Below, piece after piece: positions 7,370-13,322 of a stretch of 17,247 nt of DNA. The notes under the pieces were generated by a model. That model did not search any database and was not told where the DNA came from. It was given only the letters and a program-made list of their open reading frames with translations. Positions within the stretch are counted from its first letter, which is position 1. Each line of letters begins with the position of its first letter. Origin of the DNA: Methanobacteriota archaeon (GTDB lineage: Archaea > Thermoplasmatota > Thermoplasmata > RBG-16-68-12); assembly GCA_005878325.1 (NCBI GenBank), contig VBMR01000065.1, forward strand, positions 1 to 17,247. Reading direction: 5' to 3'. A program made the translations under genes and the position numbers.

Positions 7370-7830
7370 TTCAGCGGCATGAACTTCGACGAGCGCGTCG
7401 CACCGACGCCCGGGCCGCTGTGAACGACCGGCTTCCGCGTCATCGCGAACTCGCCGATGAAATGCCCAATCATCTCCGCCTTGATCTCGACGGTCAGGAA
7501 TTCCTTCCCGTTGTGGATCGCGACCTTCTTGCCGATGAAGTCCGGCAGGATCGGGACGTCGCGACAATGGGTCCGCACGGCCTCGTCCGTGCCGTTCGCC
7601 CGGAGCTTCTCGATGAACGTCAGGCGCTCATCGTCGATGCCGCGGACGAACGTCCGCCGCGGACGGGCCGGCAGCAGCTCGATGATCTCCTCGAGGGTCA
7701 TCGCCTTCATCTCGTCGAGGGTGTAACCACGGTACGTGAACTCCTTCTTGCGACGGGTCTCGACGAGGCCCGCGCGCTTCCGGAGCTTCCTCCTTGCCGC
7801 CTTCGCCAGTCCGCCCATCTTCTTTGCCAT
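7366..7830 (-). CDS. rpsS: 30S ribosomal protein S19 (uS19)
   Basis: S19 binds the 30S head near the A site. The 154-residue archaeal form starts MAKKMGGLAKAARRKLRKR and has the archaeal N-terminal part KKEFTYRGYTLDEMKAM. The S19 core reads THCRDVPILPDFIGKKVAI, followed by NGKEFLTVEI and MIGHFIGEFAMTRK. A GGAGGT ribosome-binding site lies about nine bases upstream, overlapping the end and stop codon of L2. The length is slightly above the archaeal norm because of the basic N-terminus. Confidence 0.97.
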   Translation of the reverse strand: MAKKMGGLAKAARRKLRKRAGLVETRRKKEFTYRGYTLDEMKAMTLEEIIELLPARPRRTFVRGIDDERLTFIEKLRANGTDEAVRTHCRDVPILPDFIGKKVAIHNGKEFLTVEIKAEMIGHFIGEFAMTRKPVVHSGPGVGATRSSKFMPLK

Positions 7831-7835
7831 CGCCG

Positions 7836-8433
7836 CTACCTCCGTCTCTTCCTCTCTTTGAGCCGCTTCGGCTGCGGGGACATTCGACCGACCTTCCGGC
7901 CGGGCGGAGCGTCATACCCGACGGTCGACGGCTTCCCGACGTGCTGGTGAGAACCGCCGCCGTGCGGATGGTCGACCGGGTTCTTCGCGACCCCGCGGAC
8001 CGTGAAGTACGCCTTGCTGAAGGAACGGAAGGAGAACCACTTCTTCCCCGCTTTCGTGAAGGGCTTGTCCCCTCGGCCGGCCCCCGCGACCGCACCGATC
8101 GTCGCGCGGCAGTCGGGGTGGAAGGGCTGGAATTGGCCGGAGGGCAACTGCACGACGGTCCGATGGCCGTGGCTGACGATGACCGCCTGCGCGCCGGCGG
8201 CCCGCACGAACCGACCCCCGTCCCCCGGGAGAGATTCGATGTTGTAGACGAGGGTCCCTTCCGGAATCTCGCCGAGCGGAAGCGTGTTCCCGCGGTCGAT
8301 GTTGGGCGTCCCGTAGCTCACCCGCTGACCGACCGAGAGGCCGTCGCAGGCAACCATGAGGACCTCTTCGCGCGGAACGGTACGTGGGAGACGTCCCGCG
8401 GCCGCGGCGCTGGCCCGGGAGGTTCTTTCCCAT
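7836..8433 (-). CDS. rplB: 50S ribosomal protein L2 (uL2), broken: internal deletion with frameshift
   Basis: L2 is needed for subunit association and peptidyl transfer. The gene start at 8433 is clear: the ATG shares one base with the L23 stop and encodes MGKNLPGQRRGRGTSPTYR, the archaeal L2 N-terminus. That frame loses similarity after about codon 20. Similarity resumes in the neighbouring frame with REEVLMVACDGLSVGQRV and continues to a normal C-terminus. This part includes LPSGQFQPFHPDCRATIGA and the conserved NPVDHPHGGGSHQHVGKP, with the histidine that lies near the peptidyl-transferase centre. The longest single frame is 7836-8357 (173 residues). Compared with archaeal L2 of about 240 residues, roughly 40-45 codons are missing near 8360-8376, and the frame changes there. 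Probable assembly error; otherwise a non-functional gene. Confidence 0.9.
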
Positions 8434-8714
8434 CAGAACACCCCGATCCGCATGCCGATTTCCTCCGCCGAAAATTCGGGCTTCAATTTGATGATCGCAT
8501 GCTTCCCGTCCCGCCGGACGAACGTGTTGACCTTCGCCACCTTCACCTGGAACAGTTCCTCGAACGCCTTCTTCACCTGGTCCCGGGTCGCCTCACGCCG
8601 CACCAGGAACTCGAGTCGGTTCCCGTCCTTCAGGTTCTGAGCGGCGGTGCCTTGCAACATGTTCAACGATTTCTCGGTGACGTACGGATGAATGAGGATC
8701 TCGTGCGGCCTCAT
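8433..8714 (-). CDS. rplW: 50S ribosomal protein L23 (uL23)
   Basis: L23 sits at the tunnel exit and is the docking site for SRP. The 93-residue product starts MRPHEILIHPYVTEKSLNM, typical of the family. It continues with LEFLVRREATRDQVKKAFE, VKVAKVNTFVRRDGKHAII and KLKPEFSAEEIGMRIGVF. The ATG overlaps the L4 stop (ATGA) and its own stop overlaps the L2 start by one base. The length is normal for archaea. Confidence 0.97.
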   Translation of the reverse strand: MRPHEILIHPYVTEKSLNMLQGTAAQNLKDGNRLEFLVRREATRDQVKKAFEELFQVKVAKVNTFVRRDGKHAIIKLKPEFSAEEIGMRIGVF

Positions 8715-9661
8715 GCTTGCCAGCCTCGCAAGACCTCGAGGGCGCCCTCGCTGAAGACCGTGAGCCGCCCCGGATCGCCTCCCGGCGCGAGCCGTTCCGC
8801 GTTCAGGGCCGAGGGGCTGACGACTTCGACGCCCGGCAGGTTTCCGAACAGCCGCCGCACCTTCGTCGAGTCCTTCACGACGACCAAGAGGCTCAGGGGC
8901 TGTCGGTACCTTCGACCCCGCATCTTCCCCCGGCCTGCGCGGACGTGCCGCCCCTCCTTCGCGCGCTCGATGTCGGAGAGGAGCCCGAACCGGGTTAGGA
9001 TCTTCACGCCCTCCTGAGTCGCACCGTCATCAGGCGCGAGGCTCTCGATCCCGTCTTCGAGGACGACGGGCAGACTCAGCCCCTCCTTGAACCGATGGCC
9101 GCGGGCACTCACGATAGACGCGTCCTTCACCGCGGCGAGGGCCGCATTCCGGGCCATCTTCCGCTCGCGGTCGTTGATCTTCTTCGACCACGTCGTGTCG
9201 GGACGCGGCGGATGGGCGCGCCGCCCTCCGACGGTCCCCGGGGCCTGGGCGCCGATCATCGTACCGCGAATTCTCGGGACGCGGGACGCCCCATGCCCCT
9301 TCCCGGCCCAGCGCACGGAGTGTCGCGTCCCGGCCCCATGGGTCGGACCATACGGCTGCCGCCGATTCGCCCGGGCCGCCGTGACCGCGCGACGAATCAA
9401 GTCCGTCCGCAGATCCGTTCGGAACACGGAGGGCAGGTCGACCGTCTTCACGACGTCGCCATCGAGAGAGTAGACATGGACACGTCCCCGCTCCGCGGCT
9501 TCTGCCGGGGGCCCTTCGAGCTTCGCCTTCCGGACCTTCGGGGATTTCGTCTCCGCCGCTGCCTCCGCTGGCTTCTTCGCACGAGCGCGCCGCTTCGGGG
9601 CGGCGCCTTCCGACTCCGAGGGAGGCTTCTTCACCGCCGCGGACTTCGGCACGAATCTCAC
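8711..9661 (-). CDS. rpl4: 50S ribosomal protein L4 (uL4) with basic N-terminal extension
   Basis: L4 reaches into the exit tunnel. The mature-like archaeal L4 begins near residue 62 (RGRVHVYSLDGDVVKTVDL) and includes RRQPYGPTHGAGTRHSVRW, VGGRRAHPPRPDTTWSKKI and the C-terminal globular part. Before it lies an extension of about 60 residues rich in Lys, Ala, Pro and Glu (PKRRARAKKPAEAAAETK). The start is GTG at 9661, overlapping the L3 stop as GTGA. The frame stays open upstream within L3 but has no L4 character there. Total 316 residues, longer than the usual 250-260. Confidence 0.94.
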   Translation of the reverse strand: MRFVPKSAAVKKPPSESEGAAPKRRARAKKPAEAAAETKSPKVRKAKLEGPPAEAAERGRVHVYSLDGDVVKTVDLPSVFRTDLRTDLIRRAVTAARANRRQPYGPTHGAGTRHSVRWAGKGHGASRVPRIRGTMIGAQAPGTVGGRRAHPPRPDTTWSKKINDRERKMARNAALAAVKDASIVSARGHRFKEGLSLPVVLEDGIESLAPDDGATQEGVKILTRFGLLSDIERAKEGRHVRAGRGKMRGRRYRQPLSLLVVVKDSTKVRRLFGNLPGVEVVSPSALNAERLAPGGDPGRLTVFSEGALEVLRGWQA

Positions 9662-10662
9662 GCCCCCTGCTTCGATTCGCGCGAGATGTACGTCAGATCC
9701 GGCGACTTCTCCAGCTTCACATATCCGCCGCGAGCGGCGTCGCGGAACCGGATGAGTCGTTTCGCCGGACCTGGAATCGATCCGTGCAAGAGGACGTAGG
9801 GATTTCGGACCATCCCGTAGGAGAGGAATCCGCCGTTCGGGGTGATCTCCTCGCCCTTGTCCCCGACTTTTAGGATGCGCTTGTTGTACTCGGTCCGTTG
9901 ATGATAGCCGAACTGGCCGCCCTGGGGAACGGTTGGCCGCACGTAGCCCGGTTTGAAATTTCCGAGGGTGCCGATGTTGCGTCGGTGCTTCGAGTTCTTG
10001 TGGCTCAGCAGGCGGGTTCCCCATCGCGTGTGGTGGCCCTTCCACCCTTTCCCTTTCGTGATGGCGGCCACATCGACCATGGACCCTTCACGGCAGAACT
10101 CTGTGACAGGGATGTCCGCGCCCAGGAGGCGCTTCGCGTACGCGATCCGATCTTGGACAGATCCGCCGCCGACCCGATTCTCCATGAGGTCCGGCTTCTT
10201 CTTCGGGACGCCCGTGAGGAGGCCCGGTTGCGTGTACGTGATGAGGCGCACCTCGTCCGTCATCGCGGGGTTGACCTTCTGCCACGCCGCGTCCACCTCG
10301 TAATCCTTCGGGATGGGGAAGACCCGCCGAAGTTCCTTGTCGAGCTTCGGACTCCAGACCTCGGCGACCGTCTTGAGGCCCTCCGGCGCCCTTCGGTACA
10401 GCCGCACCGCGGCGACGTGCATCGGGGGGACCTCGACGACCGTGACCGGGACCTGGACCTCCTGCCCCGACGTCGTCGAAGTCGGCCGGTAGTCGACGAC
10501 GATCGCGTGCGTCATGCCCGCCTTGTATCCGGCGAACCCCTGGACCTTCGGGGTGCCGCCGTCGAGGTCGGGCCAGCTCGAGAAGTGGGGAATCGGGCTC
10601 TCGCTGCGCTTGCGGGGCGAAAAGCCCATGGAGCCGTGTCGGGGTCGATGTTCCTTTGGCAT
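9658..10662 (-). CDS. rpl3: 50S ribosomal protein L3 (uL3), first gene of the cluster
   Basis: L3 is an assembly initiator near the peptidyl-transferase centre. The 334-residue product starts MPKEHRPRHGSMGFSPRKR and has the archaeal landmarks VQGFAGYKAGMTHAIVVD, PKKKPDLMENRVGGGSV, ITKGKGWKGHHTRWG and TVPQGGQFGYHQRTEYNKR; it ends YISRESKQGA. The start at 10662 is supported by the family N-terminus and by GGAGG seven bases upstream (10669-10673). An in-frame ATG 93 bases upstream encodes unrelated sequence. L3 as first gene, with S10 absent, is the usual archaeal arrangement. Confidence 0.97.
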   Translation of the reverse strand: MPKEHRPRHGSMGFSPRKRSESPIPHFSSWPDLDGGTPKVQGFAGYKAGMTHAIVVDYRPTSTTSGQEVQVPVTVVEVPPMHVAAVRLYRRAPEGLKTVAEVWSPKLDKELRRVFPIPKDYEVDAAWQKVNPAMTDEVRLITYTQPGLLTGVPKKKPDLMENRVGGGSVQDRIAYAKRLLGADIPVTEFCREGSMVDVAAITKGKGWKGHHTRWGTRLLSHKNSKHRRNIGTLGNFKPGYVRPTVPQGGQFGYHQRTEYNKRILKVGDKGEEITPNGGFLSYGMVRNPYVLLHGSIPGPAKRLIRFRDAARGGYVKLEKSPDLTYISRESKQGA

Positions 10663-10672
10663 CCCAGTCCTC

Positions 10673-10694
10673 CGAGGAGAGAGGGGTCTCCTCG
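10673..10694 (-). promoter_or_regulatory. Leader hairpin abutting the L3 ribosome-binding site
   Basis: On the minus strand CGAGGAGA and TCTCCTCG form a perfect 8-bp stem with a 6-base loop (CCCCTC). The 3' arm ends at the first base of the GGAGG Shine-Dalgarno sequence for L3. Such a position could control ribosome access. The hairpin is read directly from sequence; a regulatory role is inference. Confidence 0.45.
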
Positions 10695-10844
10695 CGAACG
10701 ATGGGCCGCGCGCGGCTTGTGCGAGACCGTGACGCCGCCTGGGGACCCAGAACATTCGGGCCCCGCATTGCCGGGATCCTCGCGGGATTGCCCGGGGGCG
10801 TCTGGTCGACGCACTGCGCGGTGAGCCGTCCCTATCGAAGGAGC

Positions 10845-10861
10845 CTATATAATAGTTTGGA
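10845..10861 (-). promoter_or_regulatory. Putative TATA/BRE promoter of the ribosomal protein operon
   Basis: The minus strand reads TCCAAACTATTATATAG, an A-rich BRE-like stretch followed by an AT-only TATA element in otherwise GC-rich DNA. Transcription would start about 25 bases downstream, near 10823, giving a leader of about 160 nt before L3. The core is nearly symmetrical, but the plus strand shows no convincing gene downstream. Confidence 0.6.
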
Positions 10862-10897
10862 GCGAGCCGCGTGTCCTTATGGAGAAGGAGGGCTCGC
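10862..10897 (-). terminator. Two-part hairpin between the 53-aa gene and the L3 promoter
   Basis: An outer stem GCGAGCC/GGCTCGC (10862-10868 with 10891-10897) encloses an inner stem TCCTT/AAGGA (10874-10878 with 10885-10889). It lies after the stop of the upstream small gene and immediately before the TATA/BRE element. It could end or attenuate read-through from the small gene, but no U-rich tract follows, so this is uncertain. Confidence 0.3.
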
Positions 10898-10919
10898 CCC
10901 CCAGATGTCCGGCCGCGAT

Positions 10920-11081
10920 CTAGCGGACGAGCATCTTTGGCTTCGATTTCACAGGTTCAATCGGCGGCGGCAGGAGGGTCAAAGCCTCAGCGACTTCGTC
11001 TTTCTGTTCCTTGAGGTCCCGGTCGCCGACCATGGCACGCCAAAACGCCTTCGTGCGTTCGTCGTAGTATTCGTCGCACAT
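10920..11081 (-). CDS. Small protein of unknown function (53 aa) upstream of the r-protein operon
   Basis: I do not recognise the family. The product begins MCDEYYDERTKAFWRAM and continues VGDRDLKEQKDEVAEALTL, then ends with a Pro/Lys-rich tail (PPPIEPVKSKPK). It is charged, has no membrane segment or signal peptide, and has one cysteine. The amphipathic first 35 residues are probably helical. A TATA-like CCATATGTAG lies about 38 bases upstream of the ATG, so its transcript would have a short leader. It points toward L3 and lies 257 bases before it, which suggests a link with ribosome expression. Coding reality is inferred from its natural composition and promoter spacing. Confidence 0.55.
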   Translation of the reverse strand: MCDEYYDERTKAFWRAMVGDRDLKEQKDEVAEALTLLPPPIEPVKSKPKMLVR

Positions 11082-11115
11082 TGTCGCGCCTCGGGCGGGT
11101 GCATGCCCGATCCCC

Positions 11116-11125
11116 CTACATATGG
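11116..11125 (-). promoter_or_regulatory. Putative TATA element of the 53-aa gene
   Basis: CCATATGTAG on the minus strand lies about 35-44 bases upstream of the ATG at 11081, the spacing expected for an archaeal promoter with a short leader. The match is weak. Confidence 0.35.
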
Positions 11126-11197
11126 CTTCGCCGTCCGACTCGAATCGCAGACGTTTCGAGCCCGATGATTTCTCGTCGCTGATAACGCTCCCATAAC

Positions 11198-11204
11198 GTT
11201 TAAG
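11198..11204 (+). promoter_or_regulatory. Putative TATA element of GTPase 1 (GTTTAAG)
   Basis: GTTTAAG, preceded by ATAAC, lies 41-47 bases upstream of the ATG at 11245. A start about 25 bases downstream would leave a leader of about 15-20 nt. The same heptamer occurs upstream of lonB (13266-13272). Confidence 0.5.
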
Positions 11205-11244
11205 CGGGTCTCGCCGGGTATGTCGGTTGCGGGACGGAAATTTC

Positions 11245-11808
11245 ATGGAAGTCAAGCGGATGAAAGTGAAAGTCTGTCTGATCGGCGAGGCCGCGGTCGG
11301 CAAGACCTCCCTCATCCGCCGATTCGTCCTCGACAACTTTGACGACAAATACATCCAGACGCTGGGCACGAAGGTTTCCAAGAAGGAACTCACCTCTCCG
11401 AGTCCGGACGGGTCCGGCGACCTGAAGATCGACATGACGATTTGGGACATCATGGGCCAGAAGGGCTTCCGCGAACTCCTGAAGGAAGCGTACTTCTATG
11501 GGGCCCGCGGCATCCTCGCGGTGTGCGACGTGACCCGGCGGAAGACCCTCGACGATCTGGACGACTGGATCGAAGGCGTGTACAGCGTCACGGGAAAAAT
11601 CCCGATCGAGTTCCTCGGGAACAAGATCGACCTGAAGGACCAGGTGCAGATCACGGAGGACGAGATGGTCCAAGCGGCGCGCGCCTACGAGAGCCCGTTC
11701 CACTTTACGTCGGCGAAGACGGGCGTGAACGTCGAGATGGCGTTCCAGTCTCTGGCGGAACGCGTCGCGAAGGAGCGCTACGCCCGAAAAGTCCCCGTTG
11801 AAGAATGA
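11245..11808 (+). CDS. Ras/Rab-like small GTPase 1
   Basis: The 187-residue product is a single G domain. G1 is GEAAVGKTS (residues 14-22), the switch I threonine is Thr39 in YIQTLGTK, and G3 is WDIMGQKG with Asp68, Gly71 and Gln72. G4 is NKID (126-129) and G5 is SAK (156-158). The YIQTLG/WDIMGQ pattern resembles Rab/Ras rather than Arf or MglA. There is no C-terminal cysteine for prenylation and no membrane segment, so it is probably cytosolic. A short insertion (SPSPDGSGD, 51-59) lies between switch I and G3. The ATG at 11245 is preferred over a TTG 18 bases upstream because it fits the promoter spacing. Cellular role unknown. Confidence 0.9.
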   Translation: MEVKRMKVKVCLIGEAAVGKTSLIRRFVLDNFDDKYIQTLGTKVSKKELTSPSPDGSGDLKIDMTIWDIMGQKGFRELLKEAYFYGARGILAVCDVTRRKTLDDLDDWIEGVYSVTGKIPIEFLGNKIDLKDQVQITEDEMVQAARAYESPFHFTSAKTGVNVEMAFQSLAERVAKERYARKVPVEE

Positions 11809-11840
11809 GAATTATCATTGACGATACTCGCGTCCTCACG

Positions 11841-11850
11841 CTAGATAAAC
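11841..11850 (+). promoter_or_regulatory. Putative TATA element of GTPase 2
   Basis: CTAGATAAAC lies 23-32 bases upstream of the ATG at 11873. That distance would place the transcription start at or next to the ATG, so the mRNA may be leaderless; no Shine-Dalgarno-like sequence is evident. Confidence 0.4.
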
Positions 11851-11872
11851 GCGCGCTTCTTGGGGCGACCCG

Positions 11873-12430
11873 ATGGCAACTCCGGCGATCCTCACCGGCC
11901 AGAAACATGTGAAGGCGAAGGTGTGTCTGGTCGGAGACGTGGCGGTCGGGAAGACATCACTCATCAAGCGGTTCGTCCTGGACGACTTCGACGATCGGTA
12001 CATCGCGACGGTCGGAACGAAGGTGACGAAGAAGACGGTCGAGTCGACTTGGAAGGGCGTCCCCGCGACCCTGGACCTCATGGTGTGGGACATCATGGGC
12101 GAGAAGGGGTTCCGCGCCCTGTTGCGAGACGCGTACTTCGAAGGCTCGCACGGCGTCATCGCGATCTGTGACCTCACACGAAAGGACACGTTCTACGACT
12201 TGAACAACTGGGTCCAGATGATCCGCAAACAGCTCGGCACGGTACCGATCGTCTTCCTCGGAAACAAGATGGATCTCGCCGAGCGCCTCGTCGTGACCCC
12301 GGAGGAACTCGCCCGGATGGGCACGATTCACAACGCGTCGACCTTCCTCGCATCGGCGAAGACTGGAGCCGGTGTGAACGAAGCGTTCAAGGCTCTCGCC
12401 GAGGCAATCGGCCGCCGAGGAGAAGCCTGA
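11873..12430 (+). CDS. Ras/Rab-like small GTPase 2
   Basis: The 185-residue G-domain protein has G1 GDVAVGKTS (21-29), Thr46 in YIATVGTK, G3 WDIMGEKG with Asp73, Gly76 and Glu77, G4 NKMD (131-134) and G5 SAK (161-163). The position equivalent to the catalytic glutamine of Ras is glutamate, unlike GTPase 1. It is the most divergent of the three tandem copies; for example it has DLTRKDTFYDLNNW where the other two have DVTR, TL and DLDDW. It has a 16-residue N-terminal lead and no prenylation motif. It lies 64 bases after GTPase 1 and probably has its own promoter. Confidence 0.9.
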   Translation: MATPAILTGQKHVKAKVCLVGDVAVGKTSLIKRFVLDDFDDRYIATVGTKVTKKTVESTWKGVPATLDLMVWDIMGEKGFRALLRDAYFEGSHGVIAICDLTRKDTFYDLNNWVQMIRKQLGTVPIVFLGNKMDLAERLVVTPEELARMGTIHNASTFLASAKTGAGVNEAFKALAEAIGRRGEA

Positions 12431-12465
12431 TATCGGAGCCGCGATGCGCCCGTCTCGGCCCCTGT

Positions 12466-12483
12466 GTTATCTGAGAAGATAAC
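12466..12483. promoter_or_regulatory. Perfect inverted repeat upstream of the GTPase 3 promoter
   Basis: GTTATCT and AGATAAC are separated by GAGA, making an 18-base perfect inverted repeat that could also fold as RNA with a GNRA-type tetraloop. It lies 36 bases after the GTPase 2 stop and 14 bases before the TATA element of GTPase 3. It may be an operator or the 3' hairpin of the GTPase 2 mRNA. Confidence 0.4.
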
Positions 12484-12496
12484 CGTTAGGCAACGC

Positions 12497-12506
12497 CTTT
12501 ATAACC
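12497..12506 (+). promoter_or_regulatory. Putative TATA element of GTPase 3
   Basis: CTTTATAACC is a strong archaeal TATA-like element 42-51 bases upstream of the ATG at 12548. The expected start near 12528 gives a leader of about 20 nt that includes AGAGGATGGAG, a plausible ribosome-binding site. Confidence 0.6.
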
Positions 12507-12547
12507 TGAGGCTTGTGCGAGCGTTCAACCCCGAAAGAGGATGGAGA

Positions 12548-13075
12548 ATGGACCGCCCAAAGATGAAAGTGAAGATTTGCCTCGTAGGGGAAGGCGCCGT
12601 CGGAAAGACCTGCTTGATCCGACGGTTCATCCAAGATCAGTTCGACGACCGGTACATCTCCACCCTCGGGGCGAAGGTCTCGAAGAAGGAAATCAAGGTC
12701 GACGGTCCCAATGCCGCGGACATCGACATGACCATCTGGGACATCATGGGGGAAAAGGGCTTCCGCGAGCTCTTGAAAGAAGCCTACTTCCACGGAGCTC
12801 AGGGAGTGCTCGCGGTGTGCGATGTGACCCGCAAGGAGACACTGAAGGATCTCGACGACTGGGTCGCCGCCGTCGTCAAGGTGACGGGCCACGTCCCGAT
12901 CGAATTCCTCGCGAACAAAGCGGACCTGAAAGATGAGATGGAAGTGTCGGACTCCGACGTGCGCCGCGCGGCCGACGCGTACAAAGCACCGTTCCTCTTC
13001 ACTTCGGCGAAGACAGGCGCGAACGTGGAAGAGGCGTTTTCGAAGCTCGCGCAAATGATTGCGCTGCGTCCGTGA
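12548..13075 (+). CDS. Ras/Rab-like small GTPase 3
   Basis: The 175-residue product has G1 GEGAVGKTC (14-22), Thr39 in YISTLGAK, G3 WDIMGEKG (Asp65, Gly68, Glu69), G4 NKAD (123-126) and G5 SAK (153-155). It is clearly a close paralogue of GTPase 1: both share KVSKKE, GFRELLKEAYF, LAVCDVTR and a VTG-x-x-PIEFL stretch. As in GTPase 2, glutamate replaces the catalytic glutamine. No lipid-attachment cysteine is present. The ATG at 12548 is chosen because the promoter and ribosome-binding site lie just upstream; the frame is open for another 28 codons, but those overlap the promoter. Confidence 0.9.
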   Translation: MDRPKMKVKICLVGEGAVGKTCLIRRFIQDQFDDRYISTLGAKVSKKEIKVDGPNAADIDMTIWDIMGEKGFRELLKEAYFHGAQGVLAVCDVTRKETLKDLDDWVAAVVKVTGHVPIEFLANKADLKDEMEVSDSDVRRAADAYKAPFLFTSAKTGANVEEAFSKLAQMIALRP

Positions 13076-13265
13076 AGCCTCGCGTCCGTCCTCGCTTCGT
13101 TGTCCCCGATCGAGCATCTGCAACTTGGCAACACAATTTCGATTTCGACTTCTCTCGAGATCGTGATTCGTCGCATTTCTCTGGAGAAAATCGGAGTCCG
13201 GCGCGGCGTGCAAAGAGCACCGTAACATTTCGTGCAATCTCATTCCGAGTTCACAGGGTCAAAGT

Positions 13266-13272
13266 GTTTAAG
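13266..13272 (+). promoter_or_regulatory. Putative TATA element of lonB (GTTTAAG)
   Basis: GTTTAAG follows an A-rich TCAAAGT BRE-like stretch and lies 51-57 bases before the lonB ATG, predicting a leader of about 25-30 nt. The 247 bases between GTPase 3 and lonB contain no convincing gene. Two short palindromes lie upstream: TCTCGAGA at 13153-13160 and TTTCTC-TG-GAGAAA at 13176-13189. Confidence 0.55.
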
Positions 13273-13322
13273 TAGAAGGGTCGTGTATTGAACGAACAAT
13301 CCGCGCGAGGGGCCCCCAAGCG

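Noticed and set aside
5071..7423. Long plus-strand open frames (648 and 498 residues) opposite S17, Rnp1, L29, S3 and L22
   Set aside because: Both are shadows of minus-strand ribosomal genes; their composition is an Arg/Pro/Ser/Leu artefact of high GC.
8398..8409. GC palindrome CCGCGGCCGCGG near the L2 junction, with a related CGCGGCCGCG near the L24 junction (about 4521-4530)
   Set aside because: Considered as a cause of the deletions, but GCGGCCGC also occurs in intact L18 and S17 and is absent at the LonB junction.
10663..10755. In-frame upstream extension of L3 (31 codons from an ATG at 10755)
   Set aside because: The extension is Arg-rich and unlike L3, crosses the hairpin and ribosome-binding site, and the family N-terminus starts exactly at 10662.
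10880..10924. 14-residue peptide ATG...TAG on the plus strand downstream of the near-symmetrical TATA element
   Set aside because: It is too short to judge, lies inside the hairpin at 10862-10897, and the BRE-like sequence favours the minus strand.
11803..11818. Imperfect palindrome AATGAGAATTATCATT at the GTPase 1 stop codon
   Set aside because: Two mismatches and overlap with the coding end; too weak to call an operator or terminator.
13072..13275. 67-residue frame starting GTG in a GTGA overlap with the GTPase 3 stop
   Set aside because: The overlap is suggestive, but the Arg/Phe/Ser-rich translation is unlike a folded protein and its end runs through the lonB TATA element.
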